Of a stretch of DNA of 64,000 nucleotides, positions 29,055 to 41,357 are shown piece by piece (the stretch's first letter is position 1; each line of letters begins with the position of its first letter). Source of the DNA: Sialis fuliginosa. Its lineage: Eukaryota; Arthropoda; Insecta; Megaloptera; Sialidae. Both the position numbers and the translations under genes were made by a program. The stretch is from positions 18,757,001-18,821,000 of the forward strand of contig OY540813.1 of NCBI GenBank assembly GCA_961205875.1, in the 5' to 3' direction. The notes under the pieces were generated by a model. That model ran no database searches and was not told the DNA's origin. It saw only the letters and a program-made list of their open reading frames with translations.

Positions 29055-29198
29055 TGGCTACACACGTAACTGCAAGGTTCAAGCTGGCATGATCCATATT
29101 TTTAGTAGTAGTCTGTAGTGTCTGTAGGATAATTTTGCGCAAGCACTTGCGCAAAATTATCAAAAATATGGATCGTGGAAACTTGAACGTGTGTAACC
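29055..29198. mobile_element. Nested palindromic MITE
   Basis: The outer arms GGCTACACACG and GAACGTGTGTAACC enclose GATCCATATTTTT and AAAAATATGGATC. These in turn enclose a perfect 15-bp palindrome, ATAATTTTGCGCAAG/CTTGCGCAAAATTAT (29129-29143 and 29146-29160), with a 2-nt centre. The left arm has an extra ~23 bp. Confidence 0.75.
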
Positions 29199-29311
29199 AC
29201 CTTTATACACTGTCAAGCATATTTTATTGTACAATCAAGCTTGGAAGTGAATGATAAAGGATATACAATTACCAAGTAGATTCAGCAAATTTCAACTGGA
29301 AATTTGAAACT

Positions 29312-29815
29312 TGACTCCTATGCGAGATAAGGGGTTGTTTTTTCCCCTTAATAACATCTCTTCCGTAGTATTTTTCCCGTCAGATCGAATGAAACCAATT
29401 ACAGTCCTTCATATTATGTGACAGGGGGTGGAATATTAAATTTTTCTTAGTTTTGGTTTTCATTCATTATACAAAATCGTAAATATCTCGGCTCCTATGC
29501 GAGATAGAGGGTTGTTTTTCCCCCTGAACTCCCCGCCCCCATGGTATTTTTCCCGCCGAATCGAAAAAAACCGATTACAACCCTTCATATGTAACGGGGG
29601 GTAAAATATTAATTACTAAAAAAATTATACATTTTTCCATCCCCTTGCAATTCCTTAGGGGTTAAATTTTCGAGATACGAAGTAGCCTATGTCCGTCCAC
29701 GGGATGTAAGCTATCTCACTGCCAAATTTCATCAAGATCGGTTCAGCGGTTTAGCCGTGAAAAGGTAGTAAACAGATAGACACATTTTCGCATTTATAAT
29801 ATTAGTATGGAAGTA
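29312..29815 (+). mobile_element. Retroposon fragment (non-LTR/SINE-like 3' tail) with an internal duplication
   Basis: Two diverged direct copies start at CTCCTATGCGAGATA near 29312 and 29488, each followed by GGGGTTGTTTTT/AGGGTTGTTTTT and ATTTTTCCCG. The 3' part reads GTCCGTCCACGGGATGTAAG, ATCAAGATCGGTTCAGCGGT and AGACACATTTTCGCATTTAT, then AATATTAGTATGGAAGTATGG. That ending is familiar from RTE/SINE-type retroposon tails in insects (from memory). Confidence 0.6.
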
Positions 29816-29829
29816 TGGATTAAAGAAAA

Positions 29830-32800
29830 TATTGAAAATAGTAAAAATCATTATGATTTGACTACCAGATTTCAAATCGCTCTTCACACTTAACAAATAT
29901 TAAAATAAAGATCCACATCGTACAGGTTATTTAAAACGACATAATGTTATTATAAATAACATATGTTTAACAATGAGTAATACAAGATCCCACTGTCACA
30001 ACGTTCAACAATTGCAGGCGCCAGGCGTCATTGCACTAACCGGCTTGCTTCTGGAGATTTCCAATCCGCGCAATAATGATAATGATAATAATGATATTCT
30101 TTTGCTGCTATTTTTAGTACGGCGACCACTTGTTCCCGTATGTGGGGCATTCTTGTGTTTATTTGCACAGCATTTATTTCTGGTCGTTGCCGTTGATTAT
30201 AGACGCCGAATGAAACTTCTCTCGGACACCGGAGGCTGTTGCGAGTTTTCTTTTTATTTTATGTTGATCTGGTTGGCTGCTGTACGTAAATTATCTAATC
30301 GAATGTTTGTTGCAATGAATATAGATGGCGTTTGTTTATTAGCTGCCTTTGATCTTATGTTATACATTTTAGATGTGTTATTTGATGTAACTATATACCC
30401 CGTCTAACTCGCTTAGAAATGATACTAACCGACCACCAAAGTTTTAGTGGCTAAAAATGATTTTATTAAATTTCTTATATTTTCTGGGAAAAAAACATCT
30501 ATATACATGATATTTTTATGTGGTCCTTTAATAGATAAAAAAATATGTATGTATTGGATTAAAATAAACATTTTTGTCTCATCAACATTTTTTTAAAATC
30601 ATTAGTTTTTATGATGAAAAATATTTTAACTTTGAAAATAGCGAATTAATGTTTTTAGGTTTTTTTCTCATAGAAACTATTGTTAAATCAGAACAAATTA
30701 AAAACGAAAATAATCAGCTAACTTTAAATTATAACTTGATTTTTTTTCATTTTAATTATTAATGTTATTAAATATGAAAACTTTATTAGAGTCGAGTTCG
30801 CTCATTGTATTAAATTGTAAAATTTTAAATTTATTACAAAAAATACAAAAATAGTTTATAATAGTGTTAAAAATATCAAAATCATATTATTTCTACGTCG
30901 TAAAGCAATACAAAATTTATCAATAATTCAATTTGAAGATTAAAATAATAAACATGAACGTATTAAAAAATAACACTTATTTTTTTAATCGATAAAAAAC
31001 ATATTTACAATTTCAAAGACCGTATTGCATGTCATTATTTTAGTATGCTGTATTGTTATTTTGCATGTTACTGTATTGCTACATACATACAGATTTTGTT
31101 TTTAATATTATAGCACCTATTGTGTATTACTTCAACAATTGCTGGAAATTATTTCAATTTAAATTAATTCAATATTTGTATGAGTAATTATTTATGTTTT
31201 TAATAATTTCACGATTTTATATAGAAGTAACTAATTAAGATAAAAGTTGTTGGATGATTCACCAACGCGTGTTTCAGCATGTATCATTTATATTTTTATA
31301 TATATAACAATATAAATCATAGCATGTTATTTTATTTTCATTGTGGTAATTAGAAGCTGGTTTTTCTATATTTTAATTTTCTATATTACGCTTAGTATTT
31401 TAAGTACTCGTATGAAATTAATGTACATATACTTTGTCTTATGTATGAATACAAACATAAGTCGTAAATAGAGTGGTGACGAAATTGTTACAATTATTCA
31501 TCATATTTTCTATTCCAAGAATTGCACTTTTTGTAGTTAACTTCGATACTTTTGTATAATAAAGTAGGTACAGGAAACAAAATAATTCTTTAAAAAAATT
31601 ATTTTTTTGCCAATAAATAGAAATTTTTTTTGATATTCCTATTAATCATTTTAAATAAAATTAAAACTAGACGAATATACAAAAAATTTTCGGTCAAATC
31701 TATTGATCTTTTCATTTGTCATAGAATGTACAATATCACCATTATATTCTCTAAGTTAAAATATAAAATATATACAATTCAATCTAAATAAAAATTTTAA
31801 CCTCATTTTTAAGGGTCGGTTCCGTCCAGTAAACCTGCGATTGGACACGTATAAAAATAAGTATAATTGATATTGATCTGCATATACAAAAAAAATTTAT
31901 AAACGAGTGAATGGACTAAATTATTGTCAGACAATCTATATTTAAAAAAATTATTTCCGAAAAAGACTATTATAAAAAACGATTCATTTTTCATCGATTT
32001 TGTGGTCTCAGTGATTAAATTATGGTTATGAATGAGCATTATTTAAAAAATTGTTATTTCTTTCTTTGCTGTAGTTCCTTGTTGAAATTATACCTTTTTA
32101 GTGAAAAAATAAACAGTTATAAAAATTACTCACGTTAGTTAAACATATGTAATATAATTTCCAGTCTGTCAAACGAATTCCTAAATAGGATTAAATGTTT
32201 TTTATTCTAACTAATGAGTCTACATTTTGAAATATGCATAGGTCGGTGTAAACATTTTAACACAAATGGTAATAAAATGTATTCCTTGTATAACTGGTTG
32301 TTGCCTTTTATTTATAAGTTTTAAATTTAAATACTTATTTTCTTTGTTATGTGATAAAATCAAGATTTAATTTGAGCTCCTGATTTATGACAAATAAGAC
32401 CTTTGTGGGATAAGATAAAGAATTTTCATTTTTATTTTACTAAAATTTCTAGTAACTTAACAATCAAAATATTTTTCTTCTGTTGGCTTGCTGAAATCGA
32501 ATCCGTTGGCCAAATTGCTCCATCACGTCAGGTTTTTGAAATAACCTAACCTAAAAATGCCAAAATGACGATTTTGGCAATGTTTAAGAATTTATTACCA
32601 AGTAGTTAATTTTTTTTCTAAAGTTTTCGTTGACGGTAAGAAATAGTGCTATCTTTCGTCATTAAAATGAATTTTTACTTTTTACTGTACGATTTTTTTT
32701 CACCGAAAAATACTAGATTGAAGATATTATAAACCTCCGAATCACCTATTCAAGTAGAAAGAACAAAAATGTTGTCGGCCTGTGTAATTTAATTAAACAT

Positions 32801-33188
32801 TTTTGTATGAAAAGATACTTAACGTTAGTGTTTATCTTATACGTACAAGATTAATTAAAGCAATTCCAATCGGCCTTAAAAATGCAATTGTATACATGTA
32901 GATATATAAATAATGTATGCATAAAACCCCAAGATTGAAATGTAATTGTTTACTTCCAATAGGTATCACCCATCGTTTCAGTGATCGTAAACGCGAAGGA
33001 TGATAATTGATATGCAAAGCACACCCTTGCGTTGCTGCTAAGGTGCAATACCATTGAGGAGCAATTAGCTCACCTTGAATTATATTTACCTGCATATGTT
33101 TAATCCAGTATTGCAGTGCGGTGCCCTGTCTGTCGATAACAAGGACTGTATCTCATAGGAAATGAACAAAATTGTTATATTCTATTTA
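29830..33188. other. Presumed intron with two G+C-richer patches
   Basis: Mostly A+T-rich. A patch at about 29990-30360 contains a 144-codon plus-strand open frame (29973-30407) that is leucine-rich and hydrophobic; it matches no family I know and lacks splice support. A weaker patch lies at 32830-33130. The remainder shows nothing. Confidence 0.4.
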
Positions 33189-33700
33189 TACAGGGTGTTC
33201 CGTAAACATACTGACAAACTTTTAGAAGATGTCGAGGACATTAAAACAATCGCTTTTTGTCAATAAAATCATTTTCGCAAACGAGCCGTTTTAACTGTAG
33301 AGCAAAAAGAAAGGACCCCCACAAGAATGCAATGAATTTTACCTTTTCGTTGAAAATTTTTTTGCGGAAATGATAGTTCTAAATGTGCTGGTCAAAAGTT
33401 GTAATGGGTGCAATCTACGAAAATCCGTAACTTTTGCTCCAGGGGGAATTGAAACATTTTAATTTTATGTTTATATTTATTTTTATTTTTATCTCCTGAA
33501 GGGTCTCTTTAGAAAAATTTACAAAGAATAAAAAGTACTTATTTCGAATTGGTAAATGAATACAAGGTAATTTTTTTTAGAACATTAAGTGATCTTTTTT
33601 TAGTTTTTTGAATAGGTAGTTTTTTTTAGAAAATTTATAAACGTTATAAAAATTTCAAAAAAAATATTTCTTCATGTTGTCTGCCTATTCCGAGACTCGA
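33189..33700. mobile_element. Truncated copy of the TACAGGNTGTYCCGTAAACA fold-back family
   Basis: TACAGGGTGTTCCGTAAACA and the following ~500 bp match the left half and centre of the complete element at 43973-44710, including GTCGAGGACATTAAAACAAT and TTTTATCTCCTGAAGGGTC. Similarity stops near 33700 and the inverted right arm is missing. Confidence 0.75.
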
Positions 33701-35010
33701 GACTTTCTGATTTGAAATTTCTACATTTTATTTATTTATTTAAAAATTATATATTTTGTAAAAATCATTGCTGATGATAAAGCCAACATCAACAGAAAAC
33801 GAGTGAGTATTTTCAACAGCAGCAATATTTATAACAAAAATTATAGAAATAGGTTATCTGATTCAGCTTTAAATTCATTGGTATTTCTAAAAGCTTATTT
33901 TGCTATGCAAAAATAAAATATTTACTTATATGTTTTTTTTATGTAGTTTTGATTACGTTGTATTATATATTTTCATAAATAATAAACAAATTATATCTTT
34001 TTAATTAATTTTGTTTTAGTAAATTAGCCCAAACTATACCTTTATTATATAATACATAAAAAAGATTTTTTTTTTTTTTCTATAATTTTATTGATGAACA
34101 AACAAAAATTTCGGGTCTCGGGAAGTCTAGGGATCATAAAATTATCACGTATCGAATCCCGGGACTCAGAATTATGAAAAAGCTGAGACTTCGGAATCTC
34201 TGGTACCATTGATTGAAGATAGAAATTGCGGCTAATGATCTATTTTAGTATATTAGTTGCACATATATGGTGGTACGACAAAGAGTTTATAAGAAGACCT
34301 TATATGTATAAAATAAATTAATGAAAATATCAATTTTATTTAGTTGGTTATTGATTTTTTTAAAACAAATATATGTATTTCAGAGATATTCTTTTTAATT
34401 TCTACCATGAGATTTGTTTCTATCAATTCTCCTGCTGATACAGATGAAGTTAAAAATTACTGATAACATTTTTACAGCGGTTTTACGCCAAAAAGGTAAA
34501 ATAGATACGGTATTTTTTTTATAAAATAGCAACAAAACCTATATACATATTTTTAAATACGAACTGTTTTTAATTAAAACACCGTCTGTTGTAAGTTGCT
34601 TGTAAAACCACCTGTAGTCAAAATAGACTTTTTAAACAAAAAAAATTCATCAATGAAAATTAGCATATACATATGTAGTTTTATACTATACTTTAAGAAA
34701 CCGATAAGCGTAGTCTCTTAGTGTAGCTGGGCAAGGGGTGAAACCTCAAAAACGGCGAATTTTATTAAAAATATTTTAAATATATTTTGTAGCTCTTTAT
34801 TAGAGTTCAATTTGTTTTTATTTTATTACTAAAGGTATAATAAAAATTGACCTAGATACGACTGTTGACAGGCTGATCTGTTTACGTGCAAACCGTTCGT
34901 CATGGCGCCCGTTTAATTGGCGTTACTATTGTATTGATTTATCAATTTTAAAAGATTTTTATATTTTAGTATCTGTAAAATTACAATGACTTGAAAATTG
35001 TAAAAGTTAT
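33701..35010. other. A+T-rich stretch with remnants
   Basis: Around 34107-34210, GGGTCTCGGGAAGTCT, CGAATCCCGGGACTC and GCTGAGACTTCGGAATCTC recur in both orientations, resembling the CTCG-rich motif arrays of hAT-like elements. No boundaries can be set. No gene. Confidence 0.35.
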
Positions 35011-35385
35011 GGGCCATTCTTCCGAGCAGACCAAAAAGTGTTCGCGCGATTTTCATGTTAAATATTTACTATATTAGTAGCATAAGCGGCTTTAATTTGT
35101 GGCAATATTAAAGAACTAACTAATTGTAAGTATAAAGTTTCATTTGAAAATCTTGAAACATTTCACGAACAATCAATATTTTGTTGTCAAAAAATCACTT
35201 CTGTGGACTGTTATTATTATTATTATTTTTGATTTTTGGTCAGTAAAAACTTAAGTAGGTACTCAAAAACGACCTTGTTTATTATTATCCCTTCATTCCG
35301 TATACTATTCTGAACAATACTGTTTTACAAATATTGAACCTTGCCTACCGTTAAGAAAATTTGCAGTTGGTCGGGGGAATGACCC
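35011..35385. mobile_element. Probable MITE with GGGYCATTCYYCCG ends
   Basis: GGGCCATTCTTCCGAGCAGACC and (reverse complement of the right end) GGGTCATTCCCCCGACC are inverted repeats, each flanked by TTAT. The element is 375 bp, and only the outer ~20 bp match. Confidence 0.45.
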
Positions 35386-36541
35386 TTATAACGTTTTGAA
35401 GGTAAGCAATAAACACAAAATTTATGAAAAAATCATTAATTTTTAACAACTTTGTTATTGAGATAAAAAAATTCTATTCAAGAATCCATAGAATATGATA
35501 CGTTCTTTACGAATTTATTGATTATTATTATTGTACAAATTGTGAACATTTATTGTTTGTAAATATCTCCGTTCGCGCAAATACAGAAAATGTTACATAT
35601 CCTAAGTCCTAGGGTATTCATAACTAAAAAAATGATTGAGTTAAAAATATTCCAAATAAATTCGTGAAGAACGTATGTTATCATTTTTTTATCTGGATTG
35701 TTCTTTGAGTTATGGGTAATATGGGTATCCTAAAATATAAAATAAAAACTAGATCTGTAAAATATGTATCGTTTCACAGATTATTAATAAAGCAACTTAA
35801 CGATTTTAAAATGTGAAGAGGTCAACAGAGTAGAACGAGGATACAATAAAAACGTCTTATAACAGTGTATGATCGTCAATAAAAGATTTCAAGTCATTGA
35901 CAATTTTACGGTAGTATTTATAATGCATACCGATAAAATATAAATTGCAGAATTTTTTAAATGGTTTGTTTTTATAGATTTTTTTATGTCAGTTGATTTT
36001 TTATGAGTATACATAATTTATTATCAAAATATAAATTCGATGGTTACCTATTGTCACATTGAATATATTAGTTATTTTATGAATAGTTGGTTATTATTCT
36101 TTTTCTTCTATGTGTTTATTGTCAACTGAATCATCTCCTTTTCTGACAACTCATTCGTAAAAATTGTTGGCTATGAACTTTCGTTATCATACAGATTGCG
36201 TCAAAATTGGAAAGAATATTACTGCTTAAGAACAAAGACACAATTATTATAGCTATTATTATATATTGTTTAACTAATATGTGGAACACAAAATAATTAC
36301 AATTAATTCTATTTTCACCTGACAATACTGCTGTGTTAAGGTACAGGGCTGTAAGGTGTAAAAAATAAAAACGAAGAAAACTGAACTCGAAGTTTTTGAT
36401 TTTTTTTAAACTGAATTAATAATTTTTTTAGCGACCAATGATAAGTTACATGACTTCATTATAAGTCATGAAATTAGTCTAACTTTTAGTCATGTAATTT
36501 TAGTTTACAATTCATCAAAATCCCTAAATTGTCTTTTATTT
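35386..36541. other. A+T-rich stretch, nothing recognised
   Basis: No gene. CAGGGCTGTAAGGTG at about 36344 could be an end of the TTTACTGC-rich element that follows. Confidence 0.35.
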
Positions 36542-37170
36542 CTGAAAATTAAAAAACAGTAAGGTGTGGTTTACTGCCTTTGTACTCTGTAAAACAGAAG
36601 TACTGCTTTTTTCCACTGTTTTAATTATTTAAATAGTTTTTTTTTGTCAGAGGTAAAACGCAGTAATGCAGAATAAAAATTCAGTTTTATTTCAATGTAT
36701 TTTATTGAGATCAAAATAAAAGTTAGTAATACAATAATCTTTGTCTGATGAGTATCGAATTACAAAATCTTAAATAGTAATTAACATTTATTGATCTTTG
36801 TTGAACAAATAACGAAAAATTAATTTGTATGACACTTAACAATTATGTATGTAAAGTGATTGAAGAATAATTGCAATAAAAAAAATGTTTATAAAAAAAA
36901 TCAATTTACTGTATTATTTACTTGAAGTAGTTAATTTTTGAAAACTGTCTTTTCGAAATTATAAGAACTTAGAATATTATACGTATATTTTTCAGTGGAT
37001 AAATGCAGTATAGTTTTAAAGTTACTGCTTTCTTTGTTGAAAATTGATTTTACTGCTTTTATAATCAGAAAAGTAACTAATTTGATATATTCGATAAACT
37101 AAAAAAAGTAGAAAAACCTAATAACATCAAAATTACTAAAAGGCAGTAAAATAAGTTTACTGCCTTTTAC
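36542..37170. repeat. Array of TTTACTGC motifs with a terminal perfect hairpin
   Basis: TTTACTGC or its inverse, and one-base variants, occur at least eight times. The cluster closes with a hairpin of 13-bp perfect arms, AAAAGGCAGTAAA / TTTACTGCCTTTT (37138-37150 and 37156-37168). This looks like subterminal repeats of a non-autonomous hAT-like element; the outer ends are unclear. Confidence 0.45.
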
Positions 37171-37917
37171 CTAAGCACGGTAGAATAGCTTCGTGGACCC
37201 CAAATACACTGATTTGTCATTAAAAAAACATTTTCATACATTTTATCAAAATATTCACCAATTTAGGTTCTAATCCTTTCAGTTCCCATATGTCACATAT
37301 GCAGATTATTGATTACAATAACAAATTATTGAGTACATTTTATTATTCGTTTCAGGAAACCGGAACTTATTGAAAACTCGCGGTATATAATTATTATTAT
37401 TATTAAAAGAATATAAACGATAAATTAATTCAAATAATTACTGTTAATATGTTCAACTTAAAAAGTTAAGTAAACAGCCTCGAAGTTGTTATAATTCATG
37501 TTTATTTTTATATTGAATCCGAATTATTCCAATGCCATCATTATTGTCTTTCTTAGCAAGGATAATATAAAATATTTAAATATTGTAACTGTGCGTCGTA
37601 AAGTCAATAACCTTTGAGATTTGAATGTGTCATATGGTATTTCAGCGATCCACCTTTTTATTATATTGCAGGAGTTATCATTGTAAATCATAATGAATTA
37701 TTTTACCTTCATGTGTTGGGGGTTTACTTGTTTTCAGTTATATAAAATGTATTAAACAATACTGAATGCAAAGTAAAGGATATATTTAAATATAAATAAT
37801 TAAGTATTCCACTTTAGAAGATATAAGAATATATTTATAAATTATAATCGTAATTTCTCAATGAGACTAATATTGAATATCTACACATGTGCACATTATT
37901 ATAACAGTTCTATTATG

Positions 37918-38185
37918 TAGAGCTGCCAATACTTTAAGTAAAATACTTGTAGAAGTACTTTTATATTTGAAATATTTTACTAAAAGTACTTTTAAAAATA
38001 GTAAAAAGTACTTTTTAAATGTTATACTTGACTTTAATAAGTAAAGTTCTTTCAAAATGACTTAAATTAATTGAAACTTAGTAATTTTTCGTAATAGATA
38101 CTTGAATTAATATTTGATTTTCACAAGTACTTGAAGTACATTTCAAAATAACAAAAAGTACTTGATACTTCCAAGTACTTTCACT
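37918..38185. mobile_element. hAT-like MITE with AAGTACTT motif array
   Basis: Starts TAGAGCTGCCAATACTT and carries the palindrome AAGTACTT at least six times, alone or in pairs (CAAGTACTTGAAGTAC, TTCCAAGTACTTTC). The TAGAGCTGC start matches the inverted end of the element at 52868-53364. The right end is not resolved. Confidence 0.5.
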
Positions 38186-39396
38186 GAATATTTGTGATAG
38201 TTCTGTATACATTTTTAGACTATTTTAAATTTTCGTCGAACTAGGTTGTGACAATTCTTGTATGAATATTTTTCGAATAGCATGTTTTAAAATATTTTGT
38301 TCGTGTTAATAGTAAAGTTACACGTATCTACACTATAAGATACTAAAAACTAAAAATTTAGTAAACGTTTAGTAGAGTAGAAAAAATTACTATGCTAGTT
38401 TAGGTATTTGAGGGACCGACAGATCGGTATTATGGGAACAATTGTAATGTACATTGAAATTTTTATATAAAAATATAAAAAAAGGTTAGTTGTAATGTAA
38501 TCATTTTTACAAAAAATTTCCAATATTACAGAATTACGATAACTTTCCCCAGGTTACAATACAGCTGCATACTATATGCATAGTATTCATTTTTCCAGAA
38601 ATTTTTATGGTAAAAAAAACACATTTTTTTCGTGTACACCATGCGATAACGATAACAAAATATGCAACTTTTTTATGAAAATATTAAAATTATGCTCATT
38701 TAGCTTTAAAAAATGTGTGTATGCATAGAATGCAAAGTAAGCAAAAACATTCATAAAATTATATTTAAAATAATAACAAACTGATTTATCAGTGTAACCA
38801 CATTTAGATTTTATGACCACTTTTCATTTTGTTGCTGTTTATTTTTGAGGTTTCGGTAGAAAAGATTACTCGTATGAATTGGAAACTATTTGAAAAAAGT
38901 ATTCCAACAGTTAATTCTATAATAATATTCGTAATAAAGTTGCAATAAGTGAATTTTATTCCACTTAACGTTTAGTATTATAAATGAAAAATCGTTACCT
39001 TCTTTTCGAAAAAGGTTGATAAACGTGATTAGTAAAGTATATATTTTTCAGAAATGTTTTTACAGAATAAGTAAATTTAGACTTTTGGTTTCGAAACGAC
39101 TCATTTGTGCACGGTCCCCACATCCTATCGCGGGTCCTCGGGCCAGGATTTTCTACAGGCCTCCTTCTTCTCATTGACTTACCACGTCGGGACCCCAGGC
39201 TAGAGCCCTGTCAGCTCCTTCCCCCTTTGTAAGGACCATAATTTGTGTTATATTATGTATAATTTGAAACTTTGTTTTTGTTTTTATTAACAACATTTTC
39301 GGGTTGGTATCCTAGTTCTCGTATTTTCTTACTTGGCGTTTCGAATCTCATGTCGGGGTCTTCTTCAGTAAAAGATAAATGTTTCGTTTTTATTAA
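38186..39396. other. A+T-rich stretch with a C-rich block
   Basis: Positions 39100-39235 are C/T-rich (ACGGTCCCCACATCCTATCG, GTCGGGACCCCAGGCTAGAG) and unlike the flanks. They are possibly a fragment of a retroelement; no protein match is recognised. Confidence 0.35.
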
Positions 39397-40096
39397 GGGG
39401 GCAGACCCAGTTGGGACTTCCAAAAAAAGCTCTTTTTTCAGGATTTTTTGGCCACGCATTAAAATAATTAATAAATGTTTTTCCACATGAAAGATAAGTA
39501 TTTACAGAAAATATTGTAATTTTTTTATGGAAAAATATTAAAAAATAAGTGGGATACAGCAAATTTGGGAGGGGTCCAAAAAAAGTGTTTTGCCGTGATC
39601 ATTGCTGCTCGTCAATAGATCATATGAAATAAAAAAAAAAACAAGAGGGATCATTAGCTGATGACATAATGCTCCGGATGAACGAAGGAATTTGAAAATT
39701 TCTGAATTTTCACAAAATGGCGGATATTGAAAGTCAAAGTTCTTTATTCGACTAAAATTTCACTCGCATTTTCGGCTATAAAAAAATAATAATCGACAAA
39801 AAAAATCCTTCGTTCATCCGGAGGACAATTATGTGAGAAAAATTTCAAACTGATCGGCAAAGCCGTTCTCAAGTTACAGTGATCACCGACTTCGAAAACA
39901 TAGTTTCGAGAAAAACGCGTTTAAAGTTTTGAGCACGAATTGCATGCAGATAAAAAAAATTATTTTGGAACTTACACTGAATCGTCTATGGACAGGACAT
40001 TTGTCTGAAATTTTCAGGGAATACTTTTGAAATATTCTTCTTTGAGAAAATGCAAAAAAAATGATTTTTTTCAAAATTCTAATTGGGTCTGCCCCC
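39397..40096. mobile_element. piggyBac-like non-autonomous element, GGGGGCAGACCCA termini
   Basis: The ends GGGGGCAGACCCAGTT and (reverse complement) GGGGGCAGACCCAATT are flanked on both sides by TTAA (39393-39396 and 40097-40100), the piggyBac target duplication. The 700-bp interior is itself partly palindromic: CTCCGGATGAACGAAGGA near 39671 is inverted as TCCTTCGTTCATCCGGAG near 39806. No transposase frame. Confidence 0.85.
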
Positions 40097-40339
40097 TTAA
40101 TGTTAAAACACGTAGTTAAATAACAGCTAACTGGGAAAATCAAATGTTAAGGCTTTATTTAATTATATCTTATTTTTATTTACTATTTAACTAATTAAAT
40201 TTAAATATTGGCTAAATCATCTAGCATGGAAGGCCAAAAAAAAATTTAAATATATGTAGAAGAACAGTTTTTGTTTATTGATAATTTAGAAAAATAGGTA
40301 TTGTACTTATTTCAAACGGTTGGGTACCACTGTTATATT

Positions 40340-40600
40340 ATTAAAATGAACAATGTGTGTGATGGAGGGTACGATGAATAAAATATCTGTGTGTTTCGCG
40401 TGTGAAGCGTATGTACGAAGAGTGCTAACGTCGGACACACTAAATGAAAAATGAAATCGCTGATGAAAGCAGCAAGCGTCCGTGCTTTCGCATGCGAAAG
40501 TACGCGGCACGGGCGTGCGTGTGTTCTCTGTTACTATGTGTGTCTGCTAGGTTTCACTGTACTTGCGAATTGTACACCGCTGTGTGTCTGAATGAATTTA
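40340..40600. other. G+C-richer patch with a 16-bp perfect palindrome
   Basis: CpG and GT-rich stretch between repeats, containing CTTTCGCATGCGAAAG at 40485-40500. The function is unknown; it may be regulatory DNA or a repeat remnant. Confidence 0.35.
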
Positions 40601-40901
40601 CCTATAATATTTCTCTTTATTCCTTGTACGCGACTTGTATGAATGGAGCTTACATTTTAATATTCTATGCATATTTGAACTCTTTTGTAGATAGAAATAT
40701 ATATGTATCTAGATACAGGGTACGTCGAAAATAGCGCTCTCGACAAATGCGCCTCCAGACAAAAGCGCCCCAACAAATGAGTTTTTTTTTTTTGGTGATT
40801 TTGTCTGGGAGCGATTTTTGTCAGAATCGTATTTATCGAGTGTGCTCTTGTTGGGTCACCTAGATACAAATTGTGATAGACCTGCGACTTTAATTTATAA
40901 C

Positions 40902-41192
40902 TAGAGATTAGAAAAATAGTTGTTATTTTCAATGAAATAATTACTAGTTGAATTTGTTTTCGGAAAATAGTTGATAAATAGTTTTTTTTTACGATTTAAT
41001 AATAATTAGTGTAAACGAAACAGTAAAAAGTGTCGCAAATAGTTTAAAAATAGTTGGAAAGGTAGTTGAAAATAGTTGATTTAAAATTATGTTCAATCAA
41101 ACCAGTTTTCTGAAAACGGTGGAGATATGTAATAAAAATTACAATAAATGCATTTTTACGCAATTGTTTAAAAACTATTTTTACAATCTCTA
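40902..41192. mobile_element. hAT-like MITE with AATAGTT motif array and exact 8-bp target duplication
   Basis: The ends TAGAGATTAGAAAAATAGTT and (reverse complement) TAGAGATTGTAAAAATAGTT bound 291 bp. TTTATAAC is found immediately on both sides (40894-40901 and 41193-41200), an exact 8-bp duplication as made by hAT transposases. AAATAGTT or AATAGTTG recurs about seven times inside, mostly in one orientation. Confidence 0.88.
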
Positions 41193-41223
41193 TTTATAAC
41201 ATAACAAGCATCAAAATTGTGTA

Positions 41224-41355
41224 CAGTGGGACCTCGTTAGTACGTTTTTAAAGGTACTGAGGGGAAAACAGGTACTAACGAAATATTTTAACATGGGGTC
41301 TTGAAAGCCGGGATTTAAAAATAAGAACGTACTTATGGCTAAAGAGCTTCTACTG
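41224..41355. mobile_element. pogo/Tigger-like 132-bp MITE
   Basis: CAGTGGGACCTCGTTAGTAC on the left and AAGAGCTTCTACTG on the right, each flanked by TA (41222-41223 and 41356-41357). The CAGT...ACCTCG and CAGTAGAAGCTCTT (reverse complement) ends are typical of pogo-type elements. GTACTAACGA in the interior is a short inverse of TCGTTAGTAC near the left end. Confidence 0.75.
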
Positions 41356-41357
41356 TA

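Noticed and set aside
29973-30407. 144-codon hydrophobic open frame
   Set aside because: Longest free-standing frame in the intron, but no homology, splice sites or partner exons; kept only as a composition island.
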